A program made the translations under genes and the position numbers. Positions 32,451 through 42,040 of a stretch of DNA of 64,000 nt are shown here, one piece after another; the stretch's first letter is position 1; each line of letters opens with the position of its first letter. The notes under the pieces are model-generated. The model ran no database searches. It was not told the origin of the DNA and saw only the letters and a program-made list of their open reading frames with translations. The DNA is taken from assembly GCA_034439975.1 (NCBI GenBank), contig JAWXBK010000105.1:1-64000 (forward strand). Reading direction: 5' to 3'. The DNA comes from JAWXBK01 sp034439975. Lineage in GTDB: Bacteria > Pseudomonadota > Alphaproteobacteria > Dongiales > Dongiaceae.

Positions 32451-33314
32451 ATGGCAACGCAGGCTGAGAAGGCCCGGATATTCCAGGCGCTGCACCAGGG
32501 GGGCTGCTTCGTCATCCCAAATCCCTGGGATGCGGGTTCGGCGCGGTTGCTTGCGGGGCTAGGCTTCCACGCGCTCGCGACGACCAGCGCGGGGCTCGCA
32601 TTTGCGCTGGCGCGACCGGACGGCTCCAATCACGTCAGTCGTCCGGAAACCATCGCCAATGCGCGTGCCATCGTCGAGGCGACCGATCTGCCGGTCAGCG
32701 CCGACCTCGAGGACGGATTCGGGCCGCGTCCCGAGGATGCGGCCGAGACGATCCGGCAGGGTGCTGCGGCCGGCCTCGTTGGCGGCTCGATCGAGGATTC
32801 GACGCGCTCGGGGAAAGAGCCGGTCTACGAAGTGGCTCACGCGGCCGATCGCATCCGGGCGTCGGCCGAGGCTGCTCGGGCACTGCCGTTTCCGTTCATG
32901 CTCGTCGGCCGGGCGGAAAACTACATTCATGGTCGCTACGATCTCGCCGACACGATCCGCCGTCTGCAGGCCTATCAGGAGGCCGGTGCCGATGTGCTCT
33001 ATGCGCCGGGGCTCCGGACCCGCGACGAGGTCGCGAGCGTGGTCAGGTCCGTCGACCGGCCCGTGAATGTCGTGATGGGGCCGGGAGGGTCATCGGTCGC
33101 GGATCTGGCGGCGCTCGGCGTGCGGCGCGTCAGCGTCGGCGGCTCGCTGTATCGCGCCGCCATCGGTGGCTTCCTGCAGGCCGCCCGCGAGCTCAAGGAG
33201 CGGGGCTCTTTCGGCTATGCGGCGAATGCGACCTCGCATACCGAACTGACCGCGGCCTTCAGCGGCACGGTTGCAACGCCGACTGCCCCAGGTGGCGAGG
33301 ACGTTTCGGGGTAG
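32451..33314 (+). CDS. Isocitrate lyase/PEP mutase family enzyme
   Basis: A 287 aa TIM-barrel enzyme of the PEP mutase/methylisocitrate lyase superfamily. Motifs: FVIPNPWDAGSARLLAGLGFHALATTSAG (about 16-44), LPVSADLEDGFGPRPEDAAETI (metal-binding Asp/Glu region), VGGSIEDST, FMLVGRAENYIHGR and DVLYAPGL. These proteins make or break C-C or C-P bonds next to a carboxylate (oxaloacetate, methylisocitrate, phosphonopyruvate); this subgroup is uncharacterised. GGGAGAGGAA precedes the ATG at 32451; the open frame to 32298 is not used. It sits between recA and alaS. Confidence 0.85.
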   Translation: MATQAEKARIFQALHQGGCFVIPNPWDAGSARLLAGLGFHALATTSAGLAFALARPDGSNHVSRPETIANARAIVEATDLPVSADLEDGFGPRPEDAAETIRQGAAAGLVGGSIEDSTRSGKEPVYEVAHAADRIRASAEAARALPFPFMLVGRAENYIHGRYDLADTIRRLQAYQEAGADVLYAPGLRTRDEVASVVRSVDRPVNVVMGPGGSSVADLAALGVRRVSVGGSLYRAAIGGFLQAARELKERGSFGYAANATSHTELTAAFSGTVATPTAPGGEDVSG

Positions 33315-33452
33315 GGATCGGCGGGCCACGCGCGGCCGCCCGGCCCGCTTCTGGACAGGCTCGGCTTGCGCGGGATAGAAGCGGCGCCAACATGAGGGCA
33401 GCGCGCAGGCGGCCTCGTTTGACGCACTGCGCCCGCATCCCGGAACCGGACC

Positions 33453-36116
33453 ATGCAGACCGCGAACGAGATCAGGACGGCGTTTCTCGACTATTTCCGC
33501 CGGCACGGCCATGAGGTCGTGGCGTCGTCGCCGCTTGTCCCGCGCAACGATCCGACGCTGATGTTCACCAATGCCGGCATGGTGCAGTTCAAGAATGTGT
33601 TCACCGGGCAGGAGAAGCGGCGGTACAACCGCGCTGCGACCGCGCAGAAATGCGTTCGCGCGGGCGGCAAGCACAACGACCTCGAGAATGTCGGCTATAC
33701 GGCGCGCCATCACACCTTCTTCGAGATGCTCGGCAATTTCTCGTTCGGCGATTATTTCAAGGACGTCGCGATCGAGCATGCCTGGAACCTGATCACAAAG
33801 GAGTACGGCCTCGCGAAGGACCGGCTTCTGGTTACCGTCTATGCGACCGACGACGAGGCGTTCGATCTCTGGAAGAAGATCGCCGGATTGCCCGAGCAGA
33901 AAATCATCCGGATTCCGACCTCGGACAATTTCTGGGCGATGGGCGATACCGGGCCCTGCGGTCCCTGTTCGGAAATCTTCTTCGATCATGGCGCGCATAT
34001 CCCGGGCGGGCCGCCGGGCAGTCCCGACCAGGACGGCGACCGCTTCATCGAAATCTGGAATCTCGTGTTCATGCAATACGAGCAGGTGACGCCGGGCGAG
34101 CGCGTGAATCTTCCGCGCCCGTCGATCGATACCGGCATGGGGCTTGAGCGCATCGCCGCGGTACTGCAGGGCAAGCACGACAATTACGACATCGACCTGA
34201 TGCGCGGGCTCATCCTCGCGTCGGCCGAGGCGTCGCACACCGATCCCGACGGACCGCACAAGGTCTCGCATCGCGTCATCGCCGATCATTTGCGCGCGAG
34301 TTGTTTCCTCATCACCGACGGCGTGCTGCCGTCGAACGAAGGGCGCGGCTATGCGCTGCGCCGGATCATGCGCCGCGCGATGCGCCACGCGCACAAGCTC
34401 GGCGTTCCCGAACCGCTGATGTGGAAACTGGTGCCGGCGCTCAATCGCGCGATGGGCGAAGCCTATCCGGAACTCAATCACACCCAATCGATCGTGACCG
34501 AGACGCTCCGGCTCGAGGAAACACGCTTTCGCCAGACGCTCGATCGCGGCCTTGGCCTGCTCGACGAGGCAATGACGCCGCTCGGCCAGGATCAGGCGCT
34601 ACCCGGCGAAGTCGCGTTCAAGCTCTACGACACGTTCGGATTTCCGCTCGATCTCACGCAGGATATCCTGCGCGGGCAGGGCCGCAGCGTCGATCTCGAC
34701 GGATTCAATGCGGCGATGGAGCGGCAGCGCGCCGCCGCGCGGAAAGCCTGGTCGGGTTCCGGCGAAGCGGCGACCGAGAAACTCTGGTTCGAGATTCGCG
34801 ACCGCGTCGGCGCCAGCGACTTCCTCGGCTATGCGACCGAGACGGCCGAGGGACAGATTGCCGCACTGGTCAAGAACGGCGCCGCGGTCGATGCGCTTAG
34901 GGCGGGCGACGCCGGCATGGTGGTGGCGAACCAGACGCCGTTCTACGGCGAGAGCGGTGGCCAGATGGGCGATACCGGCGTTCTCGTGAGTGCCGATGGC
35001 GGCGAGTTCGCGGTCGAGGACACGCTGAAGAAGCTCGGCGATCTTTATGTGCATATCGGGCGTGTGACCAAGGGCCGGCTCGCGCGCGGGACGGCGATCG
35101 AAATGCGGGTGGATGGCGAGCGGCGCTCGGCGCTGCGCGCGAACCATTCGGCGACGCATCTGCTGCACGAAGCCCTGCGCCGCACGCTCGGCGATCACGT
35201 GACTCAGAAAGGCTCGCTGGTAGCACCGGAACGGCTGCGGTTCGATTTCAGCCATCCGAAGCCGATGACCGACGACGAGATCGAAAAGGTCGAATCGATC
35301 GTCAACGAACGCATCCGCCGCAATGCCGATGTCGACACCTCGCTGATGACGCCTGACGATGCCGTGAAGGCGGGCGCGCTCGCCTTGTTCGGCGAGAAAT
35401 ACGGCGACGAGGTGCGCGTCGTCGGCATGGGCGGTAACGACGATTCGAAGAATTTTTCGGTCGAGCTTTGCGGCGGCACGCATGTGCGGCGCACCGGCGA
35501 TATCGGCCTCTTCCATGTGGTCGGCGAGGGTGCGGTCGCGGCGGGTGTTCGTCGCATCGAGGCAGTTACGGGCCGCGGCGCCGAAACTTACATGCGGGCA
35601 CAGGATCGTCTGCTGCATGAGACCGCGTCCGCCCTCAAGGCGCAGCCGGCCGAATTGCCGCAACGGGTCGCAGCCCTGCTCGACGAGCGCCGCCGGCTCG
35701 AACGCGAGCTGACCGAAGCGCGCAAGAAGATCGCGATGGGCGGCGGCTCTGGCGGCAATGCATCCGGCGACGACAAGCTCGATGCGCGCGAGATCGGCGG
35801 CATCAAATTTACCTCGCGGCTGATGGACGGTGTGCCGGCGAAAGAACTCAAGGGCATGGCCGACGGGCTCAAAAAGCAGCTCGGCTCGGGCGTCGTCACG
35901 TTGATCGCGCGCGAAGACGGGCGCGCCTCGATCGTCGTCGGCGTGACCGACGATCTGACCGACCGGATCAGTGCGGTCGATCTGGTGCGCATCGGCAGCG
36001 AGGCGCTTGGCGGCAAGGGCGGCGGCGGACGGCCCGACATGGCGCAGGCCGGCGGGCCCGATGCGGCAGCGGCGGCCCAGGCAATCCAGGCGATCGAAGC
36101 GGCACTCGGCGCCTAA
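33453..36116 (+). CDS. alaS: Alanine--tRNA ligase
   Basis: Charges tRNA-Ala. The 887 aa protein begins with the class II catalytic core (TNAGMVQFKNVFTG, motif 2 RHHTFFEMLGNFSFGDYFK, GLERIAAVLQGK motif 3), followed by the tRNA-recognition domain. The editing domain shows its zinc-site histidines (NHSATHLLHEALRR near 563) and the late CGGTHV. The C-Ala domain includes GGGRPDMAQAGG. Full length for the family with no gaps. Starts about 140 bases after the PEP-mutase-family gene. Confidence 0.98.
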   Translation: MQTANEIRTAFLDYFRRHGHEVVASSPLVPRNDPTLMFTNAGMVQFKNVFTGQEKRRYNRAATAQKCVRAGGKHNDLENVGYTARHHTFFEMLGNFSFGDYFKDVAIEHAWNLITKEYGLAKDRLLVTVYATDDEAFDLWKKIAGLPEQKIIRIPTSDNFWAMGDTGPCGPCSEIFFDHGAHIPGGPPGSPDQDGDRFIEIWNLVFMQYEQVTPGERVNLPRPSIDTGMGLERIAAVLQGKHDNYDIDLMRGLILASAEASHTDPDGPHKVSHRVIADHLRASCFLITDGVLPSNEGRGYALRRIMRRAMRHAHKLGVPEPLMWKLVPALNRAMGEAYPELNHTQSIVTETLRLEETRFRQTLDRGLGLLDEAMTPLGQDQALPGEVAFKLYDTFGFPLDLTQDILRGQGRSVDLDGFNAAMERQRAAARKAWSGSGEAATEKLWFEIRDRVGASDFLGYATETAEGQIAALVKNGAAVDALRAGDAGMVVANQTPFYGESGGQMGDTGVLVSADGGEFAVEDTLKKLGDLYVHIGRVTKGRLARGTAIEMRVDGERRSALRANHSATHLLHEALRRTLGDHVTQKGSLVAPERLRFDFSHPKPMTDDEIEKVESIVNERIRRNADVDTSLMTPDDAVKAGALALFGEKYGDEVRVVGMGGNDDSKNFSVELCGGTHVRRTGDIGLFHVVGEGAVAAGVRRIEAVTGRGAETYMRAQDRLLHETASALKAQPAELPQRVAALLDERRRLERELTEARKKIAMGGGSGGNASGDDKLDAREIGGIKFTSRLMDGVPAKELKGMADGLKKQLGSGVVTLIAREDGRASIVVGVTDDLTDRISAVDLVRIGSEALGGKGGGGRPDMAQAGGPDAAAAAQAIQAIEAALGA

Positions 36117-36235
36117 ACCGGCTACACTGACGCCCGCCGGCCGCCAAACGGGCCGGTCAGGGGGAAAGCTCGCTGCGCCACCGCGTTCATTCATGGCTCG
36201 ATGGCCATAACGCCGAGAGCGCGACGGCGCGGCTT

Positions 36236-37312
36236 GTGAGCATTTTTCTCATCGCGACGATCGTGTTCTGTGTCGTTGCCGGTGCCGCGCTCACGCTGCC
36301 CACGCTGTCGCCGGCGGCCGAGCGCGACTGGACCCTCATCATTGCCGCGACCCAGATCGTCTTTCTGATCGAATATCTGCTCCGCTTCTGGGTTGCGCCT
36401 TCGCGCGATACCGAGGTTGCGGCACGTCCGCTGCACGCGCGCCTGCGCTATTTGATTTCGCCACTCGGAATCATCGACCTGGTTTCCCTGTTGCCCGGGT
36501 TGCTGCTGGTGACAGGCGCGAGGCCCTGGTTCGAAGAAGTTGCGGCACTGCTGGCGCTCTTCAAACTCGCGCGCTACAGCCCGGCGCTCGGCCTGCTCGC
36601 AAGCGTGATCCGCAACGAACGGCGCTCGCTGATCGCGGCAATGATGGCGCTCTTCGTATTGCTCATTCTCGCCGCCGGGTTCGTCTATCTGCTGGAGCGC
36701 GAGGCGCAGCCGACGGAGTTCACGAGCATCCCGGCGAGCCTGTGGTGGGCGATCACCACGATGGCAACCGTCGGTTATGGCGACATGACGCCGATCACCA
36801 CGCCCGGTCGGATCTTCGGCGGTTTCGTCATGCTGCTGGGGATCGCGATGTTTGCGGTGCCGGCGGGCATCATGGCGACCGGCTTTGCGAGCGAATTGCG
36901 ACGCCGCGATTTCGTGATTACCTGGAAGTCGGTCGCGAAGGTTCCGCTGTTCGCCGGTCTCGATGCAGGCCAGATTGCCACCATCACGCAGTTGCTTCAG
37001 CCGCAATTCGTACCGGCGGGCCAAATCGTCGTGCGCCGGGGTGCGGCCGCCGATGCGATGTATTTCATCATGGATGGCACGGTTGAAGTGGATGTCGAGC
37101 CGAACCGGGTGCGCCTTGGCGCCGGGAGCTATTTCGGCGAGATCGCGCTGCTGCGCGACAGTGAACGGACAGCGACCGTGACCGCGATGGGGGATTGCCG
37201 GCTGCTGGCTTTATCGGTCGCCGATTTCCGCCGCCTGATGGCGGATCTGCCGGACCTGAAAGAGAAACTGGAAGAGACGGCCGGGGCGCGTTTGCGCGGC
37301 CCCGGCCAATAG
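36236..37312 (+). CDS. Cyclic-nucleotide-gated potassium channel (MlotiK1-like)
   Basis: A 358 aa six-helix channel: hydrophobic segments from residue 1 to about 160, a pore with the K+ filter TVGYGD at 178-183, the inner helix (about 195-217) and a C-terminal cyclic-nucleotide-binding domain with GEIALLRDSERTATVTA at 301-317, where R311 should bind the cyclic phosphate. The first helix seems truncated at the GTG 36236: the frame is open upstream, giving LRHRVHSWLDGHNAESATARL, and AGGGGGA sits about eight bases before a CTG at 36173, which may be the real start. Regulated by cAMP or cGMP by analogy with MlotiK1. Confidence 0.88.
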   Translation: MSIFLIATIVFCVVAGAALTLPTLSPAAERDWTLIIAATQIVFLIEYLLRFWVAPSRDTEVAARPLHARLRYLISPLGIIDLVSLLPGLLLVTGARPWFEEVAALLALFKLARYSPALGLLASVIRNERRSLIAAMMALFVLLILAAGFVYLLEREAQPTEFTSIPASLWWAITTMATVGYGDMTPITTPGRIFGGFVMLLGIAMFAVPAGIMATGFASELRRRDFVITWKSVAKVPLFAGLDAGQIATITQLLQPQFVPAGQIVVRRGAAADAMYFIMDGTVEVDVEPNRVRLGAGSYFGEIALLRDSERTATVTAMGDCRLLALSVADFRRLMADLPDLKEKLEETAGARLRGPGQ

Positions 37313-37323
37313 CTCGCCGACGT

Positions 37324-37890
37324 TTACTGCGCGTCGGCGGCGACCTGCATCTTCACGATATGGTCGGGGTTCTGAACCACGCCATTCGCCGACTGGTCGC
37401 CCTTCTTGATCTGGTCGACAAACTCCATGCCTTCGACCACCTGGCCCCATACGGTGTACTGGCCGTCGAGGAAGGTCGCATCGCCGAACACGATGAAGAA
37501 TTGGCTGTCGGCGCTGTCGGGGCTCTGCGCGCGCGCCATCGAGACCGCGCCGCGCGTGTGTGATGCGTCGGAGAACTCGGCGTCGAGATTCTGGCCCGAA
37601 CCGCCGCGGCCGGTGCCGGTCGGATCGCCGGTCTGCGCCATGAAGCCTTCGATCACGCGATGGAACACGATGCCGTCGTAGATACCTTCGCGCACGAGTT
37701 CCTTGATCCGCACCACATGCTCGGGCGCAAGGTCCGGTCGCATTTCGATCACGACCCGTCCGGTTTCGAGATCGAGATAGAGCGTGTTTTCGGGGTCGAG
37801 TGCCATTGCGCTGCCTCCTGTGCCGAGCATGATGGTGATTGCGGCCGCGGCGCAGATAAAGCCCCGCCGGGTCATGGATCGAATGGTCAT
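37324..37890 (-). CDS. Exported cyclophilin-type peptidyl-prolyl isomerase
   Basis: A 188 aa cyclophilin. The N-terminus MTIRSMTRRGFICAAAAITI has a twin-arginine-like RRGFI motif and an A-x-A cut near SAMALD, so it is probably exported, perhaps by Tat. The fold shows IVFHRVIEGFMAQTGDPTGTGRGG, MARAQSPDSADSQFFI and FLDGQYTVWGQVVEGM, with the catalytic Arg (FHR) and Gln/Phe (QFF) residues present. It speeds proline isomerisation during folding. AAGGAACGC precedes the ATG at 37890. It lies 40 bases after icd on the same strand. Confidence 0.92.
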   Translation of the reverse strand: MTIRSMTRRGFICAAAAITIMLGTGGSAMALDPENTLYLDLETGRVVIEMRPDLAPEHVVRIKELVREGIYDGIVFHRVIEGFMAQTGDPTGTGRGGSGQNLDAEFSDASHTRGAVSMARAQSPDSADSQFFIVFGDATFLDGQYTVWGQVVEGMEFVDQIKKGDQSANGVVQNPDHIVKMQVAADAQ

Positions 37891-37930
37891 TGCGTTCCTT
37901 CTTTGTCGCAGTGGGTTGGTTTCGCCTCGC

Positions 37931-39145
37931 TTATGCCATCGCCTTCTTGAGATTCGTATCGAGCGCATCGAGAAATTGCTGCGTGGTCAGCCATTTCTGA
38001 TCCGGACTGATGAGCAGCGCGAGATCCTTGGTCATCGCACCGGATTCGACGGTCTCGACGCAGATCTTCTCGAGCGTCTCGGCAAATTTCTGCACATCCG
38101 GCGTGTTGTCGAACTGGCCTCGGTAATACAGCCCGCGCGTCCATGCGAAGATCGAGGCGATCGGGTTGGTCGAGGTTTCGCGGCCCTTCTGATGCTCGCG
38201 ATAATGCCGCGTCACGGTGCCGTGCGCCGCTTCGGCCTCGACTGTCTTGCCGTCGGGCGTCAGCAGCACCGAGGTCATCATGCCGAGCGAACCGAAGCCC
38301 TGTGCGACCGTGTCCGACTGCACGTCGCCGTCATAGTTCTTGCAGGCCCACACGAAGCCGCCGCTCCATTTGAGGGCGGAGGCGACCATATCGTCGATCA
38401 GACGATGCTCGTAGGACAGCTTCTTCGCCTTGAAGCGGTCCGCGAACTCGGCATCGAACACCTCCTGGAAGATGTCCTTGAAGCGCCCGTCATAGGTCTT
38501 GAGGATCGTGTTCTTGGTCGAAAGATAGACCGGCCAGCCGAGATTGAGCCCGTAATTGAAACAGGCGCGCGCGAAGCCGCGGATGGAATCGTCGAGATTG
38601 TACATCGACATCGCAACGCCAGCTTCGGGGAACTGGAACACTTCGAGCTCGACCGGCGCGCCGGCGCCTTCCGGTTCGAAGCGCATCGTCAGGCGACCCT
38701 TGCCCGGAATCTTCATCTCGGTCGCGCGATACTGATCGCCGAACGCATGACGGCCGATCACGATCGGCAAGGTCCAGCCCGGCACCAGCCGCGGTACGTT
38801 CCGGCAGATGATCGGCTGGCGGAAGACAGTGCCGCCGAGAATGTTGCGGATCGTGCCGTTGGGCGACTTCCACATCTTCTTGAGTTTGAACTCCTCGACG
38901 CGCGCCTCGTCCGGCGTAATCGTCGCGCATTTGACGCCGACGCCATATTTCGCGATCGCGTTCGCGGCATCGATCGTAATCTGGTCTTCGGTCGCGTCGC
39001 GACTCTCGATGCCGAGATCGAAATATTTCAGATCGATGTCGAGATAGGGAAGGATCAGTTTGCTCTTGATGAACTGCCAGATGATCCGGGTCATCTCGTC
39101 GCCGTCGATCTCGACAATCGGGTTCTTTACTTTGATTTTTTGCAT
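37931..39145 (-). CDS. icd: NADP-dependent isocitrate dehydrogenase
   Basis: TCA-cycle enzyme (404 aa) converting isocitrate to 2-oxoglutarate. It is the dimeric eukaryotic-like type common in alphaproteobacteria: EIDGDEMTRIIWQFIKSKLI at the N-terminus, WKSPNGTIRNILGGTVFRQPI (substrate serine region), DDMVASALKWSGGFVWACKNYDGDVQSDTVAQGFGSLGMMTSV (metal Asp and dehydrogenase signature) and AEAAHGTVTRHYREHQKG (NADP-binding region). The start MQKIKVKNP at 39145 is typical; the frame open to 39577 is antisense noise. Confidence 0.96.
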   Translation of the reverse strand: MQKIKVKNPIVEIDGDEMTRIIWQFIKSKLILPYLDIDLKYFDLGIESRDATEDQITIDAANAIAKYGVGVKCATITPDEARVEEFKLKKMWKSPNGTIRNILGGTVFRQPIICRNVPRLVPGWTLPIVIGRHAFGDQYRATEMKIPGKGRLTMRFEPEGAGAPVELEVFQFPEAGVAMSMYNLDDSIRGFARACFNYGLNLGWPVYLSTKNTILKTYDGRFKDIFQEVFDAEFADRFKAKKLSYEHRLIDDMVASALKWSGGFVWACKNYDGDVQSDTVAQGFGSLGMMTSVLLTPDGKTVEAEAAHGTVTRHYREHQKGRETSTNPIASIFAWTRGLYYRGQFDNTPDVQKFAETLEKICVETVESGAMTKDLALLISPDQKWLTTQQFLDALDTNLKKAMA

Positions 39146-39261
39146 GGATCTTCGCGGTTTCTCTTCGGGGGGGGCGATGTCAGCCGGCCGGGTGCCGGAA
39201 AATCTCGGTCCGATGCCGGGCGGAGCGGCGCGAACATAGCATCGACGGGCCTCTTGGCAAG

Positions 39262-40281
39262 CTAACGCCGCGCGATGTCGTTCAGCACCCGTTCCATGCC
39301 GGCGACATGCGCATCGAAACTGTGTTTGCGCTCTAGGATCCGCCGGCCGCGACGGCCGAGCCGGGTCATCAGGTCGCGGTCCTCGTAGATCATCCGGATG
39401 TTGCCGGCGAGCGTCTGCCAGTCGCCGACCGGTGAGAGCAGGCCGGTCTCGCCATGTCGTACGGTCTCCGGAATCGGCCCAAAATTGCTGGCCAGCACGC
39501 ATTTGCTGAAGGACATTCCTTCGAGGATCGCCAGCGTGATGAGATCGTCGCGGGTCGGAAATACCATCGCATCGCAATTCTGGATGTAGGCCGCGACCTC
39601 GGCCTCGCCGACATTGCCAGTATAGACGATGTCGGCGCCGATGGCGTCGACCTTGTTGCAGTACGGATCGTCGGACGGCCGGTTGCCGACGCAGACGAGC
39701 CGGATATCGGGATTGTTGAGATGCTTGACCGCCATGGCAGACAGATCCTGGCCCTTGCGACGATCGACGCGACCGAGATGCAGCAGATAGAACTTGCCCG
39801 GTTCGCGCTCGAAGGGCGCCGGCTGCGGGGACAGATCCATGCCGATGCCATAGGGAACGACTGTCCAGTTATCGGCCTTCAGATGTTCCTTGTAGAGTGT
39901 ATCGGCCTGCCACTGGGTCGGGAACACGATGCGGTCCGCCTTCGTGTAAGCGTCGAACCGGAAGGTTGGCATTTCCATGTAAAACCGCCCGAATTTCGGC
40001 TCGTGAATCCACCACAGTATGGGACAACGACCGGCGGCACGCGTCACCACTTTCGATGCGGTGATTGTATTGCAGAGTAGCGCGTCGTAGTCGCGCATGC
40101 TGACGCTCTCGACAAACCGCGCACCGAGTTTCTCGTATTCGGCAATCAGCGGCTCCCCGGGCCGGTTGATCAGGCGGACCATATGGATCTCGTGGCGCTT
40201 GACGAGTTCGCGGATCAGGCGGAACAGGATGATCTGCGCGCCCTCGCGCAGGTAATTGTGACTGTGAACCAGAATTTTCAT
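39262..40281 (-). CDS. GT4-family glycosyltransferase
   Basis: A 339 aa GT-B-fold enzyme. The N-terminal domain opens with MKILVHSHNYLREGAQIILF; the C-terminal donor domain has YLLHLGRVDRRKGQDL, DIVYTGNVGEAEVAAYIQNCDAMVFPTRDDLITLAILEGMSFSKCVLAS, the GT4 ExxxxxxxE region, and GETGLLSPVGD. It probably adds a sugar from a nucleotide donor to a surface glycan. I chose ATG 40281, ten bases after the LOG-family gene; upstream frame to 40356 overlaps that gene. Substrate unknown. Confidence 0.88.
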   Translation of the reverse strand: MKILVHSHNYLREGAQIILFRLIRELVKRHEIHMVRLINRPGEPLIAEYEKLGARFVESVSMRDYDALLCNTITASKVVTRAAGRCPILWWIHEPKFGRFYMEMPTFRFDAYTKADRIVFPTQWQADTLYKEHLKADNWTVVPYGIGMDLSPQPAPFEREPGKFYLLHLGRVDRRKGQDLSAMAVKHLNNPDIRLVCVGNRPSDDPYCNKVDAIGADIVYTGNVGEAEVAAYIQNCDAMVFPTRDDLITLAILEGMSFSKCVLASNFGPIPETVRHGETGLLSPVGDWQTLAGNIRMIYEDRDLMTRLGRRGRRILERKHSFDAHVAGMERVLNDIARR

Positions 40282-40291
40282 CGCGCGCGGC

Positions 40292-40876
40292 CTAGATCCG
40301 TTGCGGTTTGTCGGGACGTTTGGCGGGCGGCGCTTCGAGCAGTGCCGGAACGACATCCTCCGCGCGATCGACGACGCGCAGCAGTCCGCGATATTGCGGG
40401 CGAAGGAATCCTTCCTCGATCTGCCGCTCGATCATCGCGAGCAGCGGATCCCAGTAGCCGTCGACATTGACCAGCAGAACGGGTTTGTCGTGGAGCTCGA
40501 GCTGGCGCCAGGTGACGATCTCGAAGGTTTCGTCGAGCGTGCCGAAACCGCCGGGCAGGATGACGAAGGCATCCGAGCGCTCGAACATCATCTGTTTGCG
40601 CTCGTGCATGCTTTCGACGACATGAAGTTCGCTGAGCCCGCCGCGATGCGCTTCGCGGGCGCGCAGGAAGCCGGGGATGATGCCGATCACGTAGCCGCCA
40701 TTTTCGAGCACGGCATCGCAGACCACGCCCATCAGGCCGACGCCGCCTCCGCCGAACACCAGCTTCAGCCCCTGCGCGGCAATGGCGCGACCGAGCGACG
40801 CGGCCGCCTCGCGATAGCGCGGGTCGTTGCCGGTCGAAGAGCCGCAATAGACACAAACAGACTGTGGAGCGATCAT
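40292..40876 (-). CDS. LOG-family protein (TIGR00730; nucleoside 5'-monophosphate phosphoribohydrolase)
   Basis: A 194 aa Rossmann-like protein with VCVYCGSSTG at the start, VFGGGGVGLMGVVCDAVLENGG (nucleotide binding), the MHERKQMMFERSDAFVILPGGFGTLDETFEIVTW signature (PGGxGTxxE) and KPVLLVNVDGYWDPL. The family includes LOG enzymes that release cytokinin bases from their riboside monophosphates; in most bacteria the real role is nucleotide salvage or clearance. Its start overlaps the divergent cytochrome gene start by two bases, so the promoters must lie inside each other's coding region. Confidence 0.9.
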   Translation of the reverse strand: MIAPQSVCVYCGSSTGNDPRYREAAASLGRAIAAQGLKLVFGGGGVGLMGVVCDAVLENGGYVIGIIPGFLRAREAHRGGLSELHVVESMHERKQMMFERSDAFVILPGGFGTLDETFEIVTWRQLELHDKPVLLVNVDGYWDPLLAMIERQIEEGFLRPQYRGLLRVVDRAEDVVPALLEAPPAKRPDKPQRI

Positions 40877-41918
40877 GGAGGCGATGAAAAATTCAGCGTC
40901 GGTTGCGGCAGCGCGCCGAGGCGCCAGGATCGGCGCGCGCCAAAATAGCGGAGGCGGGCGTTCGGGCCAATGGGGCGCCGGGCACCGGATTTTTGTCCTC
41001 CCGCCGGCCTTGTTGCTGCCGATTTTGTTGCTGCCGGCCTTACTGCTGTCGGCCTTGCTGACCGTGCGTCCGGTTCTCGCGCAGGACGAGGACGGAGCCG
41101 CGATCTCGCGGGGCGCCTATCTTTTCGCTGCCGCCGGCTGTGCCGGCTGCCATACCGATGTCGAGAATGACGGTCCGCCGCTGGCCGGTGGCCGCGCGCT
41201 CGAAACGCCGTTCGGGATTTTCTACAGCCCGAACATCACGCCCGATCCGGAAACCGGAATCGGCGACTGGACGGATGCGGATTTCCTGCGGGCTCTGCGC
41301 GAGGGCAAGGCGCCGGACGGCAGCACATATTTCCCGGTCTTTCCCTATACCTCGTTCACGCTGATCGCCGACGCGGATGTCGCCGACATGTGGGCCTATA
41401 TGCGCTCGCTCGAGCCGGTCACCCGTGAGAACCAGGCGCACGATGCGGCGTTTCCGTTCGGCTGGCGTGGCCTGCTGCCGATCTGGCAATGGCTGCATTT
41501 CGATCCGGGACCGATGGCGGCGGACGATGGCGCGACACTGGAGATCGCGCGCGGTGCCTATCTGGTAAATGCACTCGGGCATTGCGGCGAATGTCACACG
41601 CCGCGCGGTGCGATGGGTGCGATGGACCGCGATCGCTGGCTTGCCGGTACCGCCGACGGTCCCGAAGGCGGCAAGATCCCGAATATCACGCCCGATATCG
41701 GGACGGGCATCGGCGCCTGGTCGGATGCCGAAACCCTGCGCGTGCTGGAGAGCGGGATGCTGCCGGATTTCGACGTGGTCGGCGGCGGCATGGGCGAGGT
41801 CGTGCGCAACAGCACGAGCAAGCTCACCGAGTCGGATCGACTCGCGATCGTCGCCTATCTGCGCTCGCTGCCGGCGATCGAGAACGAGGAGGCGGCCGCG
41901 ACACAGCCCGAGTACTGA
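40875..41918 (+). CDS. Dihaem cytochrome c
   Basis: A 347 aa exported cytochrome. After a basic, glycine-rich N-terminus there is an unusually long hydrophobic signal or anchor (about 39-68, ending PVLAQDE). Two CXXCH haem sites are CAGCH (about 94-98) and CGECH (about 238-242). Each is followed by PNITPDPETGIGDWTDADF or PNITPDIGTGIGAWSDAET, showing an internal duplication of one haem domain. The layout matches the small cytochrome subunits of gluconate or alcohol dehydrogenase type electron chains. No dehydrogenase is adjacent. GGAG precedes the ATG at 40875; 40884 is an alternative. Confidence 0.88.
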   Translation: MEAMKNSASVAAARRGARIGARQNSGGGRSGQWGAGHRIFVLPPALLLPILLLPALLLSALLTVRPVLAQDEDGAAISRGAYLFAAAGCAGCHTDVENDGPPLAGGRALETPFGIFYSPNITPDPETGIGDWTDADFLRALREGKAPDGSTYFPVFPYTSFTLIADADVADMWAYMRSLEPVTRENQAHDAAFPFGWRGLLPIWQWLHFDPGPMAADDGATLEIARGAYLVNALGHCGECHTPRGAMGAMDRDRWLAGTADGPEGGKIPNITPDIGTGIGAWSDAETLRVLESGMLPDFDVVGGGMGEVVRNSTSKLTESDRLAIVAYLRSLPAIENEEAAATQPEY

Positions 41919-42040
41919 ACGTCGTTTGTGGCGGCTGGCGGCGGCTTCGCGGGGCCTGGCGCTGCCTTCCATGACAGACGGCGCCGCGGTTGGTACTCTC
42001 GAAGAGACTCGGCAGGGCAACAGAGGGAGGCCGAGGGCCC

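Noticed and set aside
34599..36194. 531-codon minus-strand frame opposite alaS
   Set aside because: Antisense to the conserved AlaS editing and C-terminal domains; no family features.
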